NCBI GenBank assembly: GCA_024760905.1 | Contig: CM045746.1 | Location: 13,387,966-13,451,965, forward strand | Reading direction: 5' to 3' | Source of the DNA: Plotosus lineatus | Lineage: Eukaryota; Chordata; Actinopteri; Siluriformes; Plotosidae | Length of the DNA stretch: 64,000 nucleotides | Part shown: positions 44,257 through 53,799 of the stretch, piece after piece | How positions within the stretch are numbered: the first letter of the stretch is position 1 | Layout: every line of letters starts with the position of its first letter | Made by a program: the position numbers and the translations under genes | The notes under the pieces: generated by a model | The model's input: the letters and a program-made list of their open reading frames with translations, nothing else | Told to the model about the DNA's origin: nothing | Database searches by the model: none

Positions 44257-45814
44257 AAGTCCTCAAAAAATTAGCATATTGTGATAAAGTTCATTATTTT
44301 CTGTAATGTACTGATAAAAATTAAACTTTCATATATTTTAGATTCATTGCAGACCAACTGAAATATTTCAGGTCTTTTATTGTTTTAATACTGATGATTT
44401 TGGCATACAGCTCATGAAAACCCAAAATTCCTATCTCAAAAAATTAGCATATTTCGTCTGACCCATTAAAAAAGTGTTTTTAATACAAAAAAAAAAAAAA
44501 AGTCAACATTCAAATAATTATGTTCAGTTATGCACTCAATACTTGGTCGGGAATCCTTTTGCAGAAATGACTGCTTCAATGCGGCGTGGCATGGAGGCAA
44601 TCAGCCTGTGGCACTGCTGAGGTGTTACGGAGGCCCAGGATGCTTCGATAGCGGCCTTCAGCTCATCCACAGTGTTGGGTCTGGTGTCTCTCAACTTTCT
44701 CTTCACAATATCCCACAGATTCTCTATGGGCTTCAGGTCAGGAGAGTTGGCAGGCCAATTGAGCACAGTAATACCATGGTCAGTAAACAAACCATTTCCC
44801 AGTGGTTTTGGCACTGTGAGCAGGTGCCAGGTCGTGCTGAAAAATGAAATCTGCATCTCCATAAAGCTTTTCAGCAGATGAAAGCACGAAGTGCTCCAAA
44901 ATCTCCTGATAGCGAGCTGCATTGACCCCACCCTTGATAAAACACAGTGGACCAACACCAGCAGCTGACATGGCACCCCAGACCATCACTGACTGTGGCT
45001 ACTTGACACTGGACTTCAGGCATTTTGGCATTTCCTTCTCCCCAGTCTTCCTCCAGACTCTGGCACCTTGATTTCTGAATGACATGCAAAATTTGCTTTC
45101 ATCCGAAAAAAGTACTTTGGACCACTGAGCAACAGTCCAGTGCTGCTTCTCTGTAGCCCAGGTCAGGCGCTTCTGCTGCTGTTTCTGCTTCAAAAGTGGC
45201 TTGACCTGGGGAATGCGGCAACCATAGCCCAATCCACTGCTGCCACAGGTCCCCAAAGGTCTGGAATCGGCCCTTCTCCACAATCTTCCTCAGGGTCCGG
45301 TCACCTCTTCTGGTTGTGCAGTGTTTTCTGCCACACTTTTTCCTTCCCACAGACGTCCCACTGAGGTGGCTTGATACAGCACTCTGGGAACAGCCTATTC
45401 GCTCAGAGATTTCTTTCTGTGTCTTACCCTCTTGCTTGAGGGTGTCAATGATGGCCTTCTGGACAGCAGTCAGGTCGGCAGTCTTACCCATGATAGCGGT
45501 TTTGAGTAATGAACCAGGCTGGGAGTTTTTAAAAGCCTCAGGAATCTTTTGCAGGTGTTTAGAGTTAATTGGTTGATTCAGATGATTAGGTTAATAGCTC
45601 GTTTAGACTACCTGAACATGATATGCTAATTTTTTGAGAATTTTGGGTTTTCATGAGCTGTATGCCAAAATCATCAGTATTAAAACAATTAAAGACCCGA
45701 AATATTTCAGTTGGTGTGCAATGAATCTAAAATATATGAAAGTTTCATTTGTATCAGTACATTACAGAAAATAATGAACTTTATCACAATATGCTAATTT
45801 TTTGAGAAGGACTA
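44257..45814 (-). mobile_element. Tc1-like transposon, nearly complete
   Basis: Long terminal inverted repeats of about 200 bases: AGTCCTCAAAAAATTAGCAT (left) and ATGCTAATTTTTTGAGAAGG ACT (right), with matching interior blocks such as TGATGATTTTGGCATACAGC. The left terminus has lost three bases relative to the right. It was inserted at TA within a CA/TA microsatellite. The copy looks young, as its inverted repeats differ at only a few sites. Confidence 0.93.
44536..45491 (-). pseudogene. Tc1-type transposase (DD34E) pseudogene
   Basis: Starts at the ATG at 45491 (MGKTADLTAVQKAIIDTLKQ), with N-terminal paired-like helix-turn-helix motifs (E-I-S-E-R-I-G-C-S-Q-S-A-V-S). The catalytic motifs remain readable: L-F-S-D-E-S (first Asp), F-Q-H-D-L-A-P-A-H-S-A (second Asp) and S-P-D-L-K-P-I-E-N-L-W (Glu). 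Lesions are a frameshift near 45240, an in-frame TAG at about 44999-45001 and a frameshift near 44800. About 340 codons in all, the usual length for Tc1 transposases. No functional product is expected. Confidence 0.92.

Positions 45815-45816
<2 letters not shown>

Positions 45817-45854
<38 letters not shown>
45817..45854. repeat. TA microsatellite
   Basis: 19 TA units between the Tc1-like element and a SINE-beta. Its counterpart lies at the left end of the Tc1-like element. Confidence 0.95.
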
Positions 45855-45857
<3 letters not shown>

Positions 45858-46160
45858 TAAGGTAAAGTCTGTTGGGTTTTTACACCCAAGCCTAGTGGCT
45901 GATCAGGTCGGTGTTTATCCCCGGTTTCCATAGCATGAAGCGACCAGGAGTTCAACTCCTCCTGGATGGGATGCTAGTCCATTGCAGGTTACCTTCCCAG
46001 TATATTTTACTGGTTCCCATATATATGCTGGGTGAACAGAGGCAAACTTGTGATTGAGACCTTGCCCAGAGGTCTTAGCACAGTAAGGGTCTCGGTGGAA
46101 TTTGAACTCACAACCTCATGATCATGAGCGCATCACCCTAACCACTACGCCACCGGTAAA
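45855..46160 (-). mobile_element. SINE-beta copy
   Basis: Plus-strand text from GGTAAGGTAAAGTCTGTTGG to AACCACTACGCCACCGG is the complement of the family. The head, GACCTTGCCCAGAGGTCTTA and the TTACC-type end are all present. Confidence 0.85.
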
Positions 46161-46180
46161 TTATATAATATACTGTAGAG

Positions 46181-46480
46181 CAGTGGTCTCCAACCTTTTT
46201 GGCACCATGGACCAGTTTAATGTATGAAAATGTTTCCGCGGACCGCTTAGAGTCTACTCTGTAGTTTTGTTTTGATGGCTGTCACTGCAGAAAGCCCCGC
46301 CTCAAAAATATCTGGTTGGAAATGGAAGAAGGGCTTTCAGTTCTTCTGTGGCAATGTCAAAAACAGTCGTTTTTAAAAAAAGATTCGGAGGTTCTAATAA
46401 TAATCATCAAAATATAATTTGTACCATGAAAGAGTTTGTGGACCAGTATCGGTCCATGGACCGGGAGTTGGGGACCCCTG
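46181..46480. mobile_element. hAT-type MITE with perfect 8-bp target duplication
   Basis: CTGTAGAG flanks both ends (46173-46180, 46481-46488). Termini are CAGTGGTCTCCAACCTTTTT and GGGAGTTGGGGACCCCTG. It is 300 bp; the interior has no intact transposase. Confidence 0.92.
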
Positions 46481-46579
46481 CTGTAGAGCAAGTAAAAGCA
46501 CACGTGTGCAGTCATGCCCATGAATTTGTCAAGTCAGGTAAGAAAGCATATTTTTATAACTTTGCAGTGGTGAACTCAT

Positions 46580-46936
46580 ATGGGGCGGTGGTGGCCTTCT
46601 GGTATATGGTGCCGGATCACTGATCATAAGGTTAGGGGTTCGAGTCCCACTCTCCACAAGGTTGTCACTGTTCCCCCAGTGCAGTTAACTGGGTTATCAA
46701 AGGCTGGCCCAAACGTTGGCCATGTCCCTCACTGTCTATGGTGAGAGGTTCATGTAAAAGAACCATTGCTGACTTTCGACAAAATAGCTGCATAGCCGTC
46801 AGCGTGTTTCTATCCCTTGCTAAAGGGTTGTGTCAGGAAGGGCATCCGATGTAAAAACCTATGCCAAATCAAACGTGCGAATCATTTGCTGCGGTGACCC
46901 CAGATAAAGGGAAAAAGTCGAAAGGAAATCTCATCT
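46580..46936 (+). mobile_element. SINE-alpha, full length, RTE-type tail
   Basis: The head GGGGCGGTGGTGGCCTTCTG, B-box-like GGTTCGAGTCCCACTCTCC, complete body and tail to AAAGTCGAAAGGAAA. Direct repeats CAGTGGTGAAMTCAT (46565-46579, 46937-46951) mark the insertion, with one mismatch. Confidence 0.9.
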
Positions 46937-46951
46937 CAGTGGTGAAATCAT

Positions 46952-47199
46952 CTAAATTACAAATGTGACCGTCAGAATTTTGAAGCTGTCAAAAGACACA
47001 AGTAAACTACAACTTTCGTCACAGTAACAATGAATAGAACAAGAATCCATTTCAAATCTGCTCTATCAACATGCAGTCGTCCTGGCGATCTTCAAAGTGA
47101 CTTACATCGATTTTACTCAAGTTTTTATTGATGTTGCTTTAAAAAAAACATGCAGTAGTTGAAGTAAAACAAAATAAAGTGATGAGTAGTTCAGGAATC
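46952..47199. other. Unassigned
   Basis: Nothing recognised. Confidence 0.4.
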
Positions 47200-47405
47200 T
47201 GATTGAGATGCCTCCGGGTTGCCTCCCTCTAGGGGTGTTCCTGGCACAAGTTAGACCTGTAGCTTGCTGAGAGCATTGTATATCCCATCAGGCCTGGGAA
47301 CACTTTGGAGTTCCCCAGGAGTGTCGTTAGGTAGAGAGTTGTCTGGGTTTCCTTCCTAGATTTATTGCCTTCACGATCCGTCTCAAGCGAAGGAAAGATG
47401 GATGT
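47200..47405 (+). mobile_element. Rex3 3'-end fragment
   Basis: GGTGTTCCTGGCACAAG, GGCCTGGGAACACTTTGGAG, then AAGCGAAGGAAAGATGGATG correspond in order to the C-terminal codons and 3' end of Rex3. Heavily worn. Confidence 0.6.
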
Positions 47406-47961
47406 ATCATATGGCCTTACACAGGAGCATGCAAATCAAGACCAGTAAGATTCAGTTAGCCGCTGTTAGCGTCAGACCTTAAAACCAAAACGTATGATTT
47501 CCTGTTCAGGTTTGTGTGTATTAAAGTATCATGCTTCCATTACAAATGCTTCGAGCTGTGTGTCACACTTCTTGAACATATAATCTGTAATACAAAAATT
47601 TATGAAAATGAATGAGATGTATACTTGCAGGTTAACGAGAAACTCCCAGAGCACTTGATCTTTAAGCTATGCTTGTTTATACTTGTTTTTTCTTCATCTG
47701 TCGCTTTTCTGACGACTTAATTATTCATGACTGAACTGCACAAAGAAATAAAAAAGTAGGACCCCCTGAAACTTGGTTGCAAAAGAACAGCACTTAACTA
47801 TTTTTCAGGATGGGGTGGTCACACTGGAGGTGTGATAGAAAAGCAATTGATGTAAATGAAAACATTCTGTGGGGACCAAAAAAAAATGTAATTCACATCA
47901 TGATGTTTTGAGACTCCACAGCCAAGCAACTATTTTGCAGTTTAAATACTTATGGAATATA
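47406..47961. other. Unassigned
   Basis: Nothing recognised. Confidence 0.4.
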
Positions 47962-48148
47962 CATGTAAGATCTTTTGGAGACAAAGTCAGAGAGACTTGA
48001 TTGAGATGGTTTGGACATGTACAGAGGACGGATAGTGAGTATATTGGTAGTAGGATGCTGAGGTTGGAACTACCAGGCAGGAGGCCTAGAGGCAGACCAA
48101 AGAGATTTATGGATGTGGTGAAGGAGGACATGAAGGTAGTTGGAACAT
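47962..48148 (+). mobile_element. RTE-type LINE internal fragment
   Basis: TTTTGGAGACAAAGTCAGAG, then [15 protein letters not shown] and [16 protein letters not shown]. It matches the C-terminal part of the LINE at 28970 but is cut at both ends. Confidence 0.85.
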
Positions 48149-48420
48149 TCACGGAAGGCTTGCGGAATAAAAGGAACGATCACGGAACGTTTGCGGAAAG
48201 GACGGAACATTTGCAAAAGGATTGCAGAACGTGAGGGAACACTGTCAAAAAAAATTTCCGTGAATGTGCTTTTAAACATGTTCAAAAGCACATTCGTGGA
48301 AGATTTTGGCCTGACGGAAGAGGAAGAATACCTTCGGAATCGTATGGAACGACACGGAAGATGACGGAATTACTGAGGAACGACTGAGGAACGTTGGAGG
48401 ATGATTGTGGTTTTGCTTCC
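48149..48420. repeat. GGAACG-rich array with central hairpin
   Basis: At least twelve CGGAA, GGAACG or ACGGAA words at irregular 8-20 base spacing. A hairpin is at 48256-48301 (TTCCGTGAATGTGCTTTT against AAAAGCACATTCGTGGAA, two mismatches, short loop). It joins the RTE fragment directly. No coding explanation found. Confidence 0.5.
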
Positions 48421-49224
48421 GGAGGCTGCCGCGCTCCAGTGAAATGGGGGTATAATAGTGCACGGGAGGCATGGGATACGCATAATCTAACCTCAGTGAA
48501 TAAAATTCAGAGTGCATGTTAAAAAACAAGTGGATAAAACATGTACTGAAGCACCATGTTGTGTGGTCATGAGCCGACATATTGAGGCTATCGACAAAAA
48601 AAAATAAATAAAAATGTAATAAATGATGAAATCAACAGTCAGCCTTTGGGGTATGTTATAATCCAGCCCTCTATCGAATATATTTCATGATATTGCAGTA
48701 TATAATCATTGCGTTCCACCACATGGGAGCAGTGCTGCTACTCGAATGAAGGGTTTCACAGAAATATACAGAACATACACATACTGTATAATTGATTGTA
48801 CCACAGTGCTGCTGAATTCTCAAATCCAATTGATCCAGCAGAAGAGCAGCAGCTGTATTTTATGTTATACTTACCTTTCAATGTTTTGCACCGAACATTC
48901 AATGGCAGTTTATCCACATGTATTACTGCTTTCACTGAATGTCTATTAGTTCATTTGATGAAATGGTCTGTATGAGCTCTCCAATAGACTGAAGATCTCC
49001 TTAAAGTCAGACGTTGGCTCCAGTTTCCCCTATGATGGACAAGTGGGATGGGTGGGTGGTTGGCTGGATGAACAGAAAGGACTCAGTGCTTTTGTAAGGT
49101 TTTCTCCATGGGAAGGTTGTCAGGACTGAACACCGTATTTTTCAATTTATCAGTAACTGAAGAAAGTCTGAACAAATTATGAGAGTCACATTCATGGAAT
49201 TTGGCAGTCTTATTCTTGATCTTG
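48421..49224. other. Unassigned
   Basis: A worn SINE-like tail may lie at 48980-49080 (GGTGGTTGGCTGGATGAACA). Nothing else. Confidence 0.4.
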
Positions 49225-50980
49225 ATCTTGATAGGTTAGGTGATACGTCGCAAGGACATTAATTCACCGCGCAAGTGTCAAGCTGATTAGCAGGACCCCC
49301 TTACTATTTCAGCAAAAGATTTAGCTGGCTCCTTAGCTGCTGATATGGTGTTGATCAGGTCTGGTGGTAGCGAGTTCCAGTCTTTAATGGTGTTTGGCAT
49401 GAAGCTGAACTTGTAGGTATCTGTTTTGGCTGGTATCCGAAGATGATGTTGACTATGCATAGTTTTGGTTGTTCTGGATGGTCGTTTTAATTGATCAGTT
49501 GGTAGGTTGGCTTTTTGATTAATGCCTTTACAAAATAGTATAAGTCTGTTTTGTTTCCTTCTGTCTTTAAGAGGTTGTAACTCTAACTGGTGGAGAATTG
49601 ATGTCATGCTACCCGGTTCAAAGCTATAGTTGGATGTTATGAATCTTGCTGATCTATTTTGGACTGCTTCAATTTTTTCTTGTAGAAATATCTGATGTGG
49701 ATCCCATGCTGTAGATGCGTACTCAAGGACAGGTCTTATTAATCCTTTGTATGCTTGTAGTTTGACATCTAAAGGGCACTTTGCTAAGTTTCTACGCAGT
49801 AGGCCAAGTGTACGGTATGCTTTGTTACAGATGTTTTCTATATGCTTCCCCCAGTTTAAATTGTTCGTGATAGTTACTCCAAGGTATTTGATGGAATCTA
49901 AAAATTCTAGCTCTTGACCTTTTAACTTGTAACTGTGTTTGATGTTAGTTTTCTTTCTTGAAAGGGTCATCATGTTGCACTTAATTGGTTGGAACCGCAT
50001 GCCCCATTTCTCTGCCCAATTGCCTAAAGTGTCAATATCCTGTTGTAAGATGTTACAGTCTTCTTCTCCAGTTATATTCCTGTAGCAGACACAGTCATCA
50101 GCAAAAAGCCTGATGTCAGATGATACGTCGGTTGCAATGTCATTTATCTGCACCAGAAACAGAATAGGTCCAAGTACGGTCCCTTGTGGTACACCTGACA
50201 CTACTTCAGCATCATTCGATTTTGCTCCATTTACCACCACGCACTGAGTTCTCATTGACAGAAAGGAATCGATCCAATTCATGATGTTCTTGGGTACTCC
50301 GTATTTATGCAATTTAGATTTAAGTAGTTCGTGTGGTACAGTATCAAAAGCCTTTTCAAAGTCCAAAATGAAAATGTCCACTTGTTGCCTGTTGTCTATG
50401 GCCCTTGACCAGTCATCAAGTACATGTACAAGCTGTGTTTCACAACTGTGATGTTTCCTAAAGGCATGCTGTCGATTATTTAGTATGTTGTGTTTATCCA
50501 GATGTTTCATAAGGTTTGAACAGATGAGGTGTTCTAGCATTTTGCAAACTATACTGGTCAGTGAGACTGGCCTATAGTTACTTGGTAAAGTTCGGTCATT
50601 CTTCTTATAGAGAGGGCAGATATTCGCTTTCTTCCATTCTGCTGGTATGGTGCCATAGTTGATAGATTGCTGGAAAAAGTGTGTAAGTATATCAGCAAAG
50701 TCTTGGCCAAGTTCTTTGAGTACTCTTGGGTGGATTCCGTCTGGGCCCATGGCTTTAGATGCGTTCAAATTTTTTAGCATGTTACAGACTCCTTGACTGG
50801 TGACATGTATAGGTTGCATTTGGTCAGCTATTGGTGATTCATGTTGGATTTGGTTGTACTCTGTCCTTGTAAAAACACTGGTAAACTGGTTGTTAAGTGC
50901 TTCTGCTTTATCTTCGTCAGTCTCAGCAATAGTGCCTAGGTGCCTATTCAGAGTGACTTGTGTTAAAACTACTATATCTT
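49225..50980 (-). mobile_element. 5'-truncated LINE of the CR1/L2/Jockey group
   Basis: The 3' end follows the ORF stop by about 80 bases and finishes in ATCAAG repeats (about 49217-49237), like the short terminal tandem repeats of this LINE group. The 5' part, including the endonuclease, is missing. The junction is near 50960-50985, where a TAA interrupts the frame. A single uninterrupted RT frame is kept. Confidence 0.8.
49287..50978 (-). CDS. LINE reverse transcriptase, partial ORF2, uninterrupted
   Basis: The open frame runs 564 codons from 50978; the first ATG is at 50819 (510 residues). Before that ATG the frame reads D-K-A-E-A-L-N-N-Q-F-T-S-V-F-T, the usual linker just before RT, so the ATG is internal. 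RT motifs follow in order: G-P-D-G-I-H-P-R-V-L-K-E-L, N-Y-R-P-V-S-L-T-S, F-I-L-D-F-E-K-A-F-D (first catalytic Asp), G-V-P-Q-G-T-V-L-G-P, L-F-A-D-D-C (catalytic Asp pair) and I-K-Y-L-G-V. A thumb/C-terminal domain follows, with P-V-L-E-Y-A-S-T-A-W-D-P. No endonuclease. It is intact in sequence but lacks the parts needed for mobility on its own. Confidence 0.9.
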   Translation of the reverse strand, partial: DIVVLTQVTLNRHLGTIAETDEDKAEALNNQFTSVFTRTEYNQIQHESPIADQMQPIHVTSQGVCNMLKNLNASKAMGPDGIHPRVLKELGQDFADILTHFFQQSINYGTIPAEWKKANICPLYKKNDRTLPSNYRPVSLTSIVCKMLEHLICSNLMKHLDKHNILNNRQHAFRKHHSCETQLVHVLDDWSRAIDNRQQVDIFILDFEKAFDTVPHELLKSKLHKYGVPKNIMNWIDSFLSMRTQCVVVNGAKSNDAEVVSGVPQGTVLGPILFLVQINDIATDVSSDIRLFADDCVCYRNITGEEDCNILQQDIDTLGNWAEKWGMRFQPIKCNMMTLSRKKTNIKHSYKLKGQELEFLDSIKYLGVTITNNLNWGKHIENICNKAYRTLGLLRRNLAKCPLDVKLQAYKGLIRPVLEYASTAWDPHQIFLQEKIEAVQNRSARFITSNYSFEPGSMTSILHQLELQPLKDRRKQNRLILFCKGINQKANLPTDQLKRPSRTTKTMHSQHHLRIPAKTDTYKFSFMPNTIKDWNSLPPDLINTISAAKEPAKSFAEIVRGSC

Positions 50981-51031
50981 AAAATATTTGTCCTGTCGAG
51001 AGTTGAAATAATTCAAACATTTAAAATATGA

Positions 51032-51378
51032 TAGGTGATGGCATGCCGGCGTATTGGTTAGCACGTTCATCTCACAACAAGAACGTTGTGGATTTGAATT
51101 CCAGGCTTGGCGATAGCGGCTCTGGATGAATTTTCCATGTTTTCCCATGGCTTGTATGGGTTTGCTCCGGGTACTCCAGTTTCCTCCCACAATCCAAGGA
51201 CATGCACATTAGGTACAAGGTGTGAGTGCGAATAGTTGTATCTGTGTTGCTTTGTGATTGACCGGTCAGCTGTGCAGGGTGTGTCCCAACCTTCGTCCAG
51301 AGTCGACCAAGATAGTTCTACAGCCTTCTCACCACTCTAGTAGGATTAAGCTGTTTGGCAAATAAACAAATGGATGAA
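51032..51378 (+). mobile_element. SINE-gamma copy (GGATGAATGGA tail)
   Basis: A tRNA-like head (GTATTGGTTAGCACGTTCAT, GATTTGAATTCCAGGC), a body with CTCCGGGTACTCCAGTTTCC and ATCCAAGGACATGCACATTA, and the tail AGTAGGATTAAGCTGTTTGG with ATGGATGAATGGATAG. This is the widespread fish SINE type. Confidence 0.8.
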
Positions 51379-51554
51379 TGGATAGATGTCATTCAGTAAC
51401 AAGTTAAAAATTGGAATTGGTGTTGAATTGCAGTAAGGAATGTTATGGGAATATCTTCTCTCTACCTCAGATGCAATCATGCTACATTATCACTGATTAT
51501 TTTCTAAGTTGCACATATCAAAAATTTGTATTAACTGAAATTTAAGAACAACTT

Positions 51555-51900
51555 TGGGGTGGTATGGTGGTGTACTGGTTAGCACTCCTGTCTCACAGAA
51601 AGAGGGTCATGGCTTCAGGCATCTTGTCCAGTAATGGTGTTCCTGTGTGGAGTTTACATGTTCCCCCTGTGCTTGAGTGGGCTTCCTCTGAGTACTCCAG
51701 TTTCCTTCCACAATCCAACGATTTGTACATTAAGCCAAATGTCTGTTCCAAATTGCCCCTAGGTGTGAATATGAGTGTAAATGGTTGTGTGTGTATTAGC
51801 GAGCTGTTCAAGGTGTACCCACTCATTGGAGTCAGCTGGTATAGCCTCCCTCCCTTTGAAGCTATGCAGGATAAAGCGGTTTGGAAAATAAAATGAAAAA
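51555..51900 (+). mobile_element. SINE-gamma copy
   Basis: GGTGTACTGGTTAGCACTCC head, the GAGTACTCCAGTTTCCTTCC body and the tail GCAGGATAAAGCGGTTTGGA. It is the second of two same-strand copies 180 bp apart. Confidence 0.8.
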
Positions 51901-52441
51901 ACAATATTGCACATTGTTGTTATTCTAATATCATGTTATGTCCATTTCAGTGATCCATTTCATAAGTCACACCCGATGCAGTGAAAAGCACTGATAACAG
52001 CATGGCAACAGAACAGCTCCTCTAGCAAATCAGCTCCAAGTACTGTTAATCACAATCATGCTAATGTGACGGATTGGCAGTTTATTCTAGAAATATCAAG
52101 AATAATCCAGGTCAGGCAGAGTTGGTCAGAATAACAATCTATTGAAGTCGTGAGAATACAGCAGTATGTTCTTGTGAGGATCAGAGATTAGAGATTAAGG
52201 TCGGCAACGGGGTTGTGATGTGTAGAGTCTTGAGTCTCGGCTATGTACTAGGCTTTCCAGGGTTCATCGAAGTCCATCACAATGATCACAACAGTACATT
52301 CTTCTCATTTATTCAGCTAACATAGCTATCTGTGGCATCCTCATTACATCACAATTGATTATATATGTGTCATAGACGATATACAACGTCAGCCTTGTCA
52401 CTATGGCTACAGCATATGCACGTTCCATCAAATGTCTGTCT
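51901..52441. other. Unassigned
   Basis: Nothing recognised. Confidence 0.4.
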
Positions 52442-52697
52442 GTTTTCCTTTCGGCTTTTTCCCATTTACTCGGGAGTCGCCACAGCGAATCATCTGATTC
52501 GCACGTTTGATTTGGCAGAGGTTTTTACGTCGGATGCCCTTCCTGTCACAACCCTTTTTAGCAAGGGACAGAAACACGCTGACGGCTTTGCAGCTACTCT
52601 TTACGAAAGTCAGCAATGGTTCTTTTACATGAACCTCTCACCATAGACAGTGACAGACATGGCCCGCCTTTGATAACCCAGTTAGCTGCACTGGGGG
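52442..52697 (-). mobile_element. SINE-alpha, 5'-truncated
   Basis: The RTE-type tail and body are present on the complement (CCTTTCGGCTTTTTCCCATT to CCAGTTAGCTGCACTGGGGG); the head is absent. Confidence 0.85.
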
Positions 52698-52867
52698 TGC
52701 ACGTTACATCAAATCTTCCTCCATAAAGGAAAAGTTGGAAGTCATGACAACTTTGAATTAAAGCTTATAAGATGAAATTAAATGAAAAATTGTAAAGCAA
52801 GTATTAGATTTATACTCTGACATGAAATGATGAAATGGAAATTAAACCTCTCATGATATTTTTATGT

Positions 52868-52868
<1 letters not shown>

Positions 52869-52913
<45 letters not shown>

Positions 52914-52943
52914 TATATACATACAGAAAATGAACTGATATAT

Positions 52944-52991
<48 letters not shown>
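52869..52991. repeat. Two long TA microsatellites
   Basis: TA runs at about 52869-52920 and 52948-52991. The second directly abuts the ribozyme palindrome. Confidence 0.95.
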
Positions 52992-52995
<4 letters not shown>

Positions 52996-53039
52996 AAAAT
53001 AAAAGGACAGGACAAAGACTTTCTATTGAAACTCCATTT

Positions 53040-53094
53040 ATCACTACAGATCTGTTTCGAGGGGTGGTGAAACCATCCTCTCTCTTCAGGTGAT
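53040..53094 (-). ncRNA. Hammerhead ribozyme, type I, minus-strand copy
   Basis: The exact reverse complement of the plus-strand ribozyme. On the minus strand it reads ATCAC, CTGAAGA, stem II, GAAA, CAGATCTG, TA, GTGAT, with no change at any core position. Predicted cleavage is between 53045 and 53044. The two ribozymes are head to head, about 37 nt apart. Confidence 0.85.
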
Positions 53095-53131
53095 TATAGA
53101 AGAATTATAGGATATATAAGATTCTTCTATA

Positions 53132-53186
53132 ATCACCTGAAGAGAGAGGATGGTTTCACCACCCCTCGAAACAGATCTGTAGTGAT
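53132..53186 (+). ncRNA. Hammerhead ribozyme, type I, plus-strand copy
   Basis: Core elements in order: stem I ATCAC (53132-53136), CTGAAGA (53137-53143, matching CUGANGA), imperfect stem II with its loop (53144-53167, starting G and ending C), GAAA (53168-53171), short stem III from CAGATCTG (53172-53179) and U-A at 53180-53181 as the cleavage triplet end. Stem I closes with GTGAT (53182-53186), the exact complement of ATCAC. Predicted cleavage is after 53181. The short stem III is the style known from Penelope-like elements and animal retrozymes, whose ribozymes often act as dimers. Activity is inferred, not shown. Confidence 0.85.
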
Positions 53187-53291
53187 AAATGGAGGTTCAA
53201 CAGAAAGTCTTTGTCCTGTCCTTTTATTTTTATTGTTATTTGCTCTACCAAAAAGTATTGAGCACTCTCCTACGGAAGGATCTACTCAGAA

Positions 53292-53300
<9 letters not shown>

Positions 53301-53323
<23 letters not shown>
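53301..53323. repeat. CT microsatellite
   Basis: About 11 CT units just before a SINE-alpha fragment. Confidence 0.9.
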
Positions 53324-53324
<1 letters not shown>

Positions 53325-53328
<4 letters not shown>

Positions 53329-53490
53329 TCTGAGCTCCCTCGCTCGCCAGGCCATCGCAGGGAGGAAACACGCTGATGGCTTTGTAGCCTACTCTTGTAG
53401 AAAGCCAGCAATGGTTCTTTTACATGAACCTCACACCACAGACAGTTGGACATGGCCGGCCTTTGATAACCCAGTTAGCTGCACAGGGAT
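53325..53490 (-). mobile_element. SINE-alpha fragment at a TGAA-type tail junction
   Basis: Complement of the body with the start of the second tail type (CTCGCCAGGCCATCGCAGGG). Head absent, tail mostly absent. Confidence 0.7.
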
Positions 53491-53501
53491 GACGATGTAC
53501 G

Positions 53502-53535
<34 letters not shown>

Positions 53536-53799
53536 AGTATATTTATTTAATGGGAGCGTGCATGCGCAAATATATTATCAATCACCTTAATGTGGTCTAT
53601 AATAAGGTAACTCTTGTAACATTAGACTCCAACCCTACAGCCTTCTGTTTTTGTTCTTCATTTTGTGTAGGAATGTCAGTGGGTTGTGGTCGGTATACAC
53701 TAGTATGGGTTTGTGGAATTAGGATAGGTATACTTCGAAATGCTGCATAACTAGGATTAAGGCTCGCGACACAATTGAAACATTTTTCAAAACCAATCT

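Larger units (their letters stand above)
52992..53234. repeat. 243-bp near-perfect palindrome (two 114-nt arms)
   Basis: The arms 52992-53105 and 53121-53234 are inverted copies with two mismatches (near 53024 and 53029 on the left arm) and a 15-nt AT-rich spacer. Each arm contains a complete hammerhead ribozyme followed by the tail AAGTCTTTGTCCTGTCCTTT and an A/T-rich end. The arms are too alike to be old. Confidence 0.95.
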
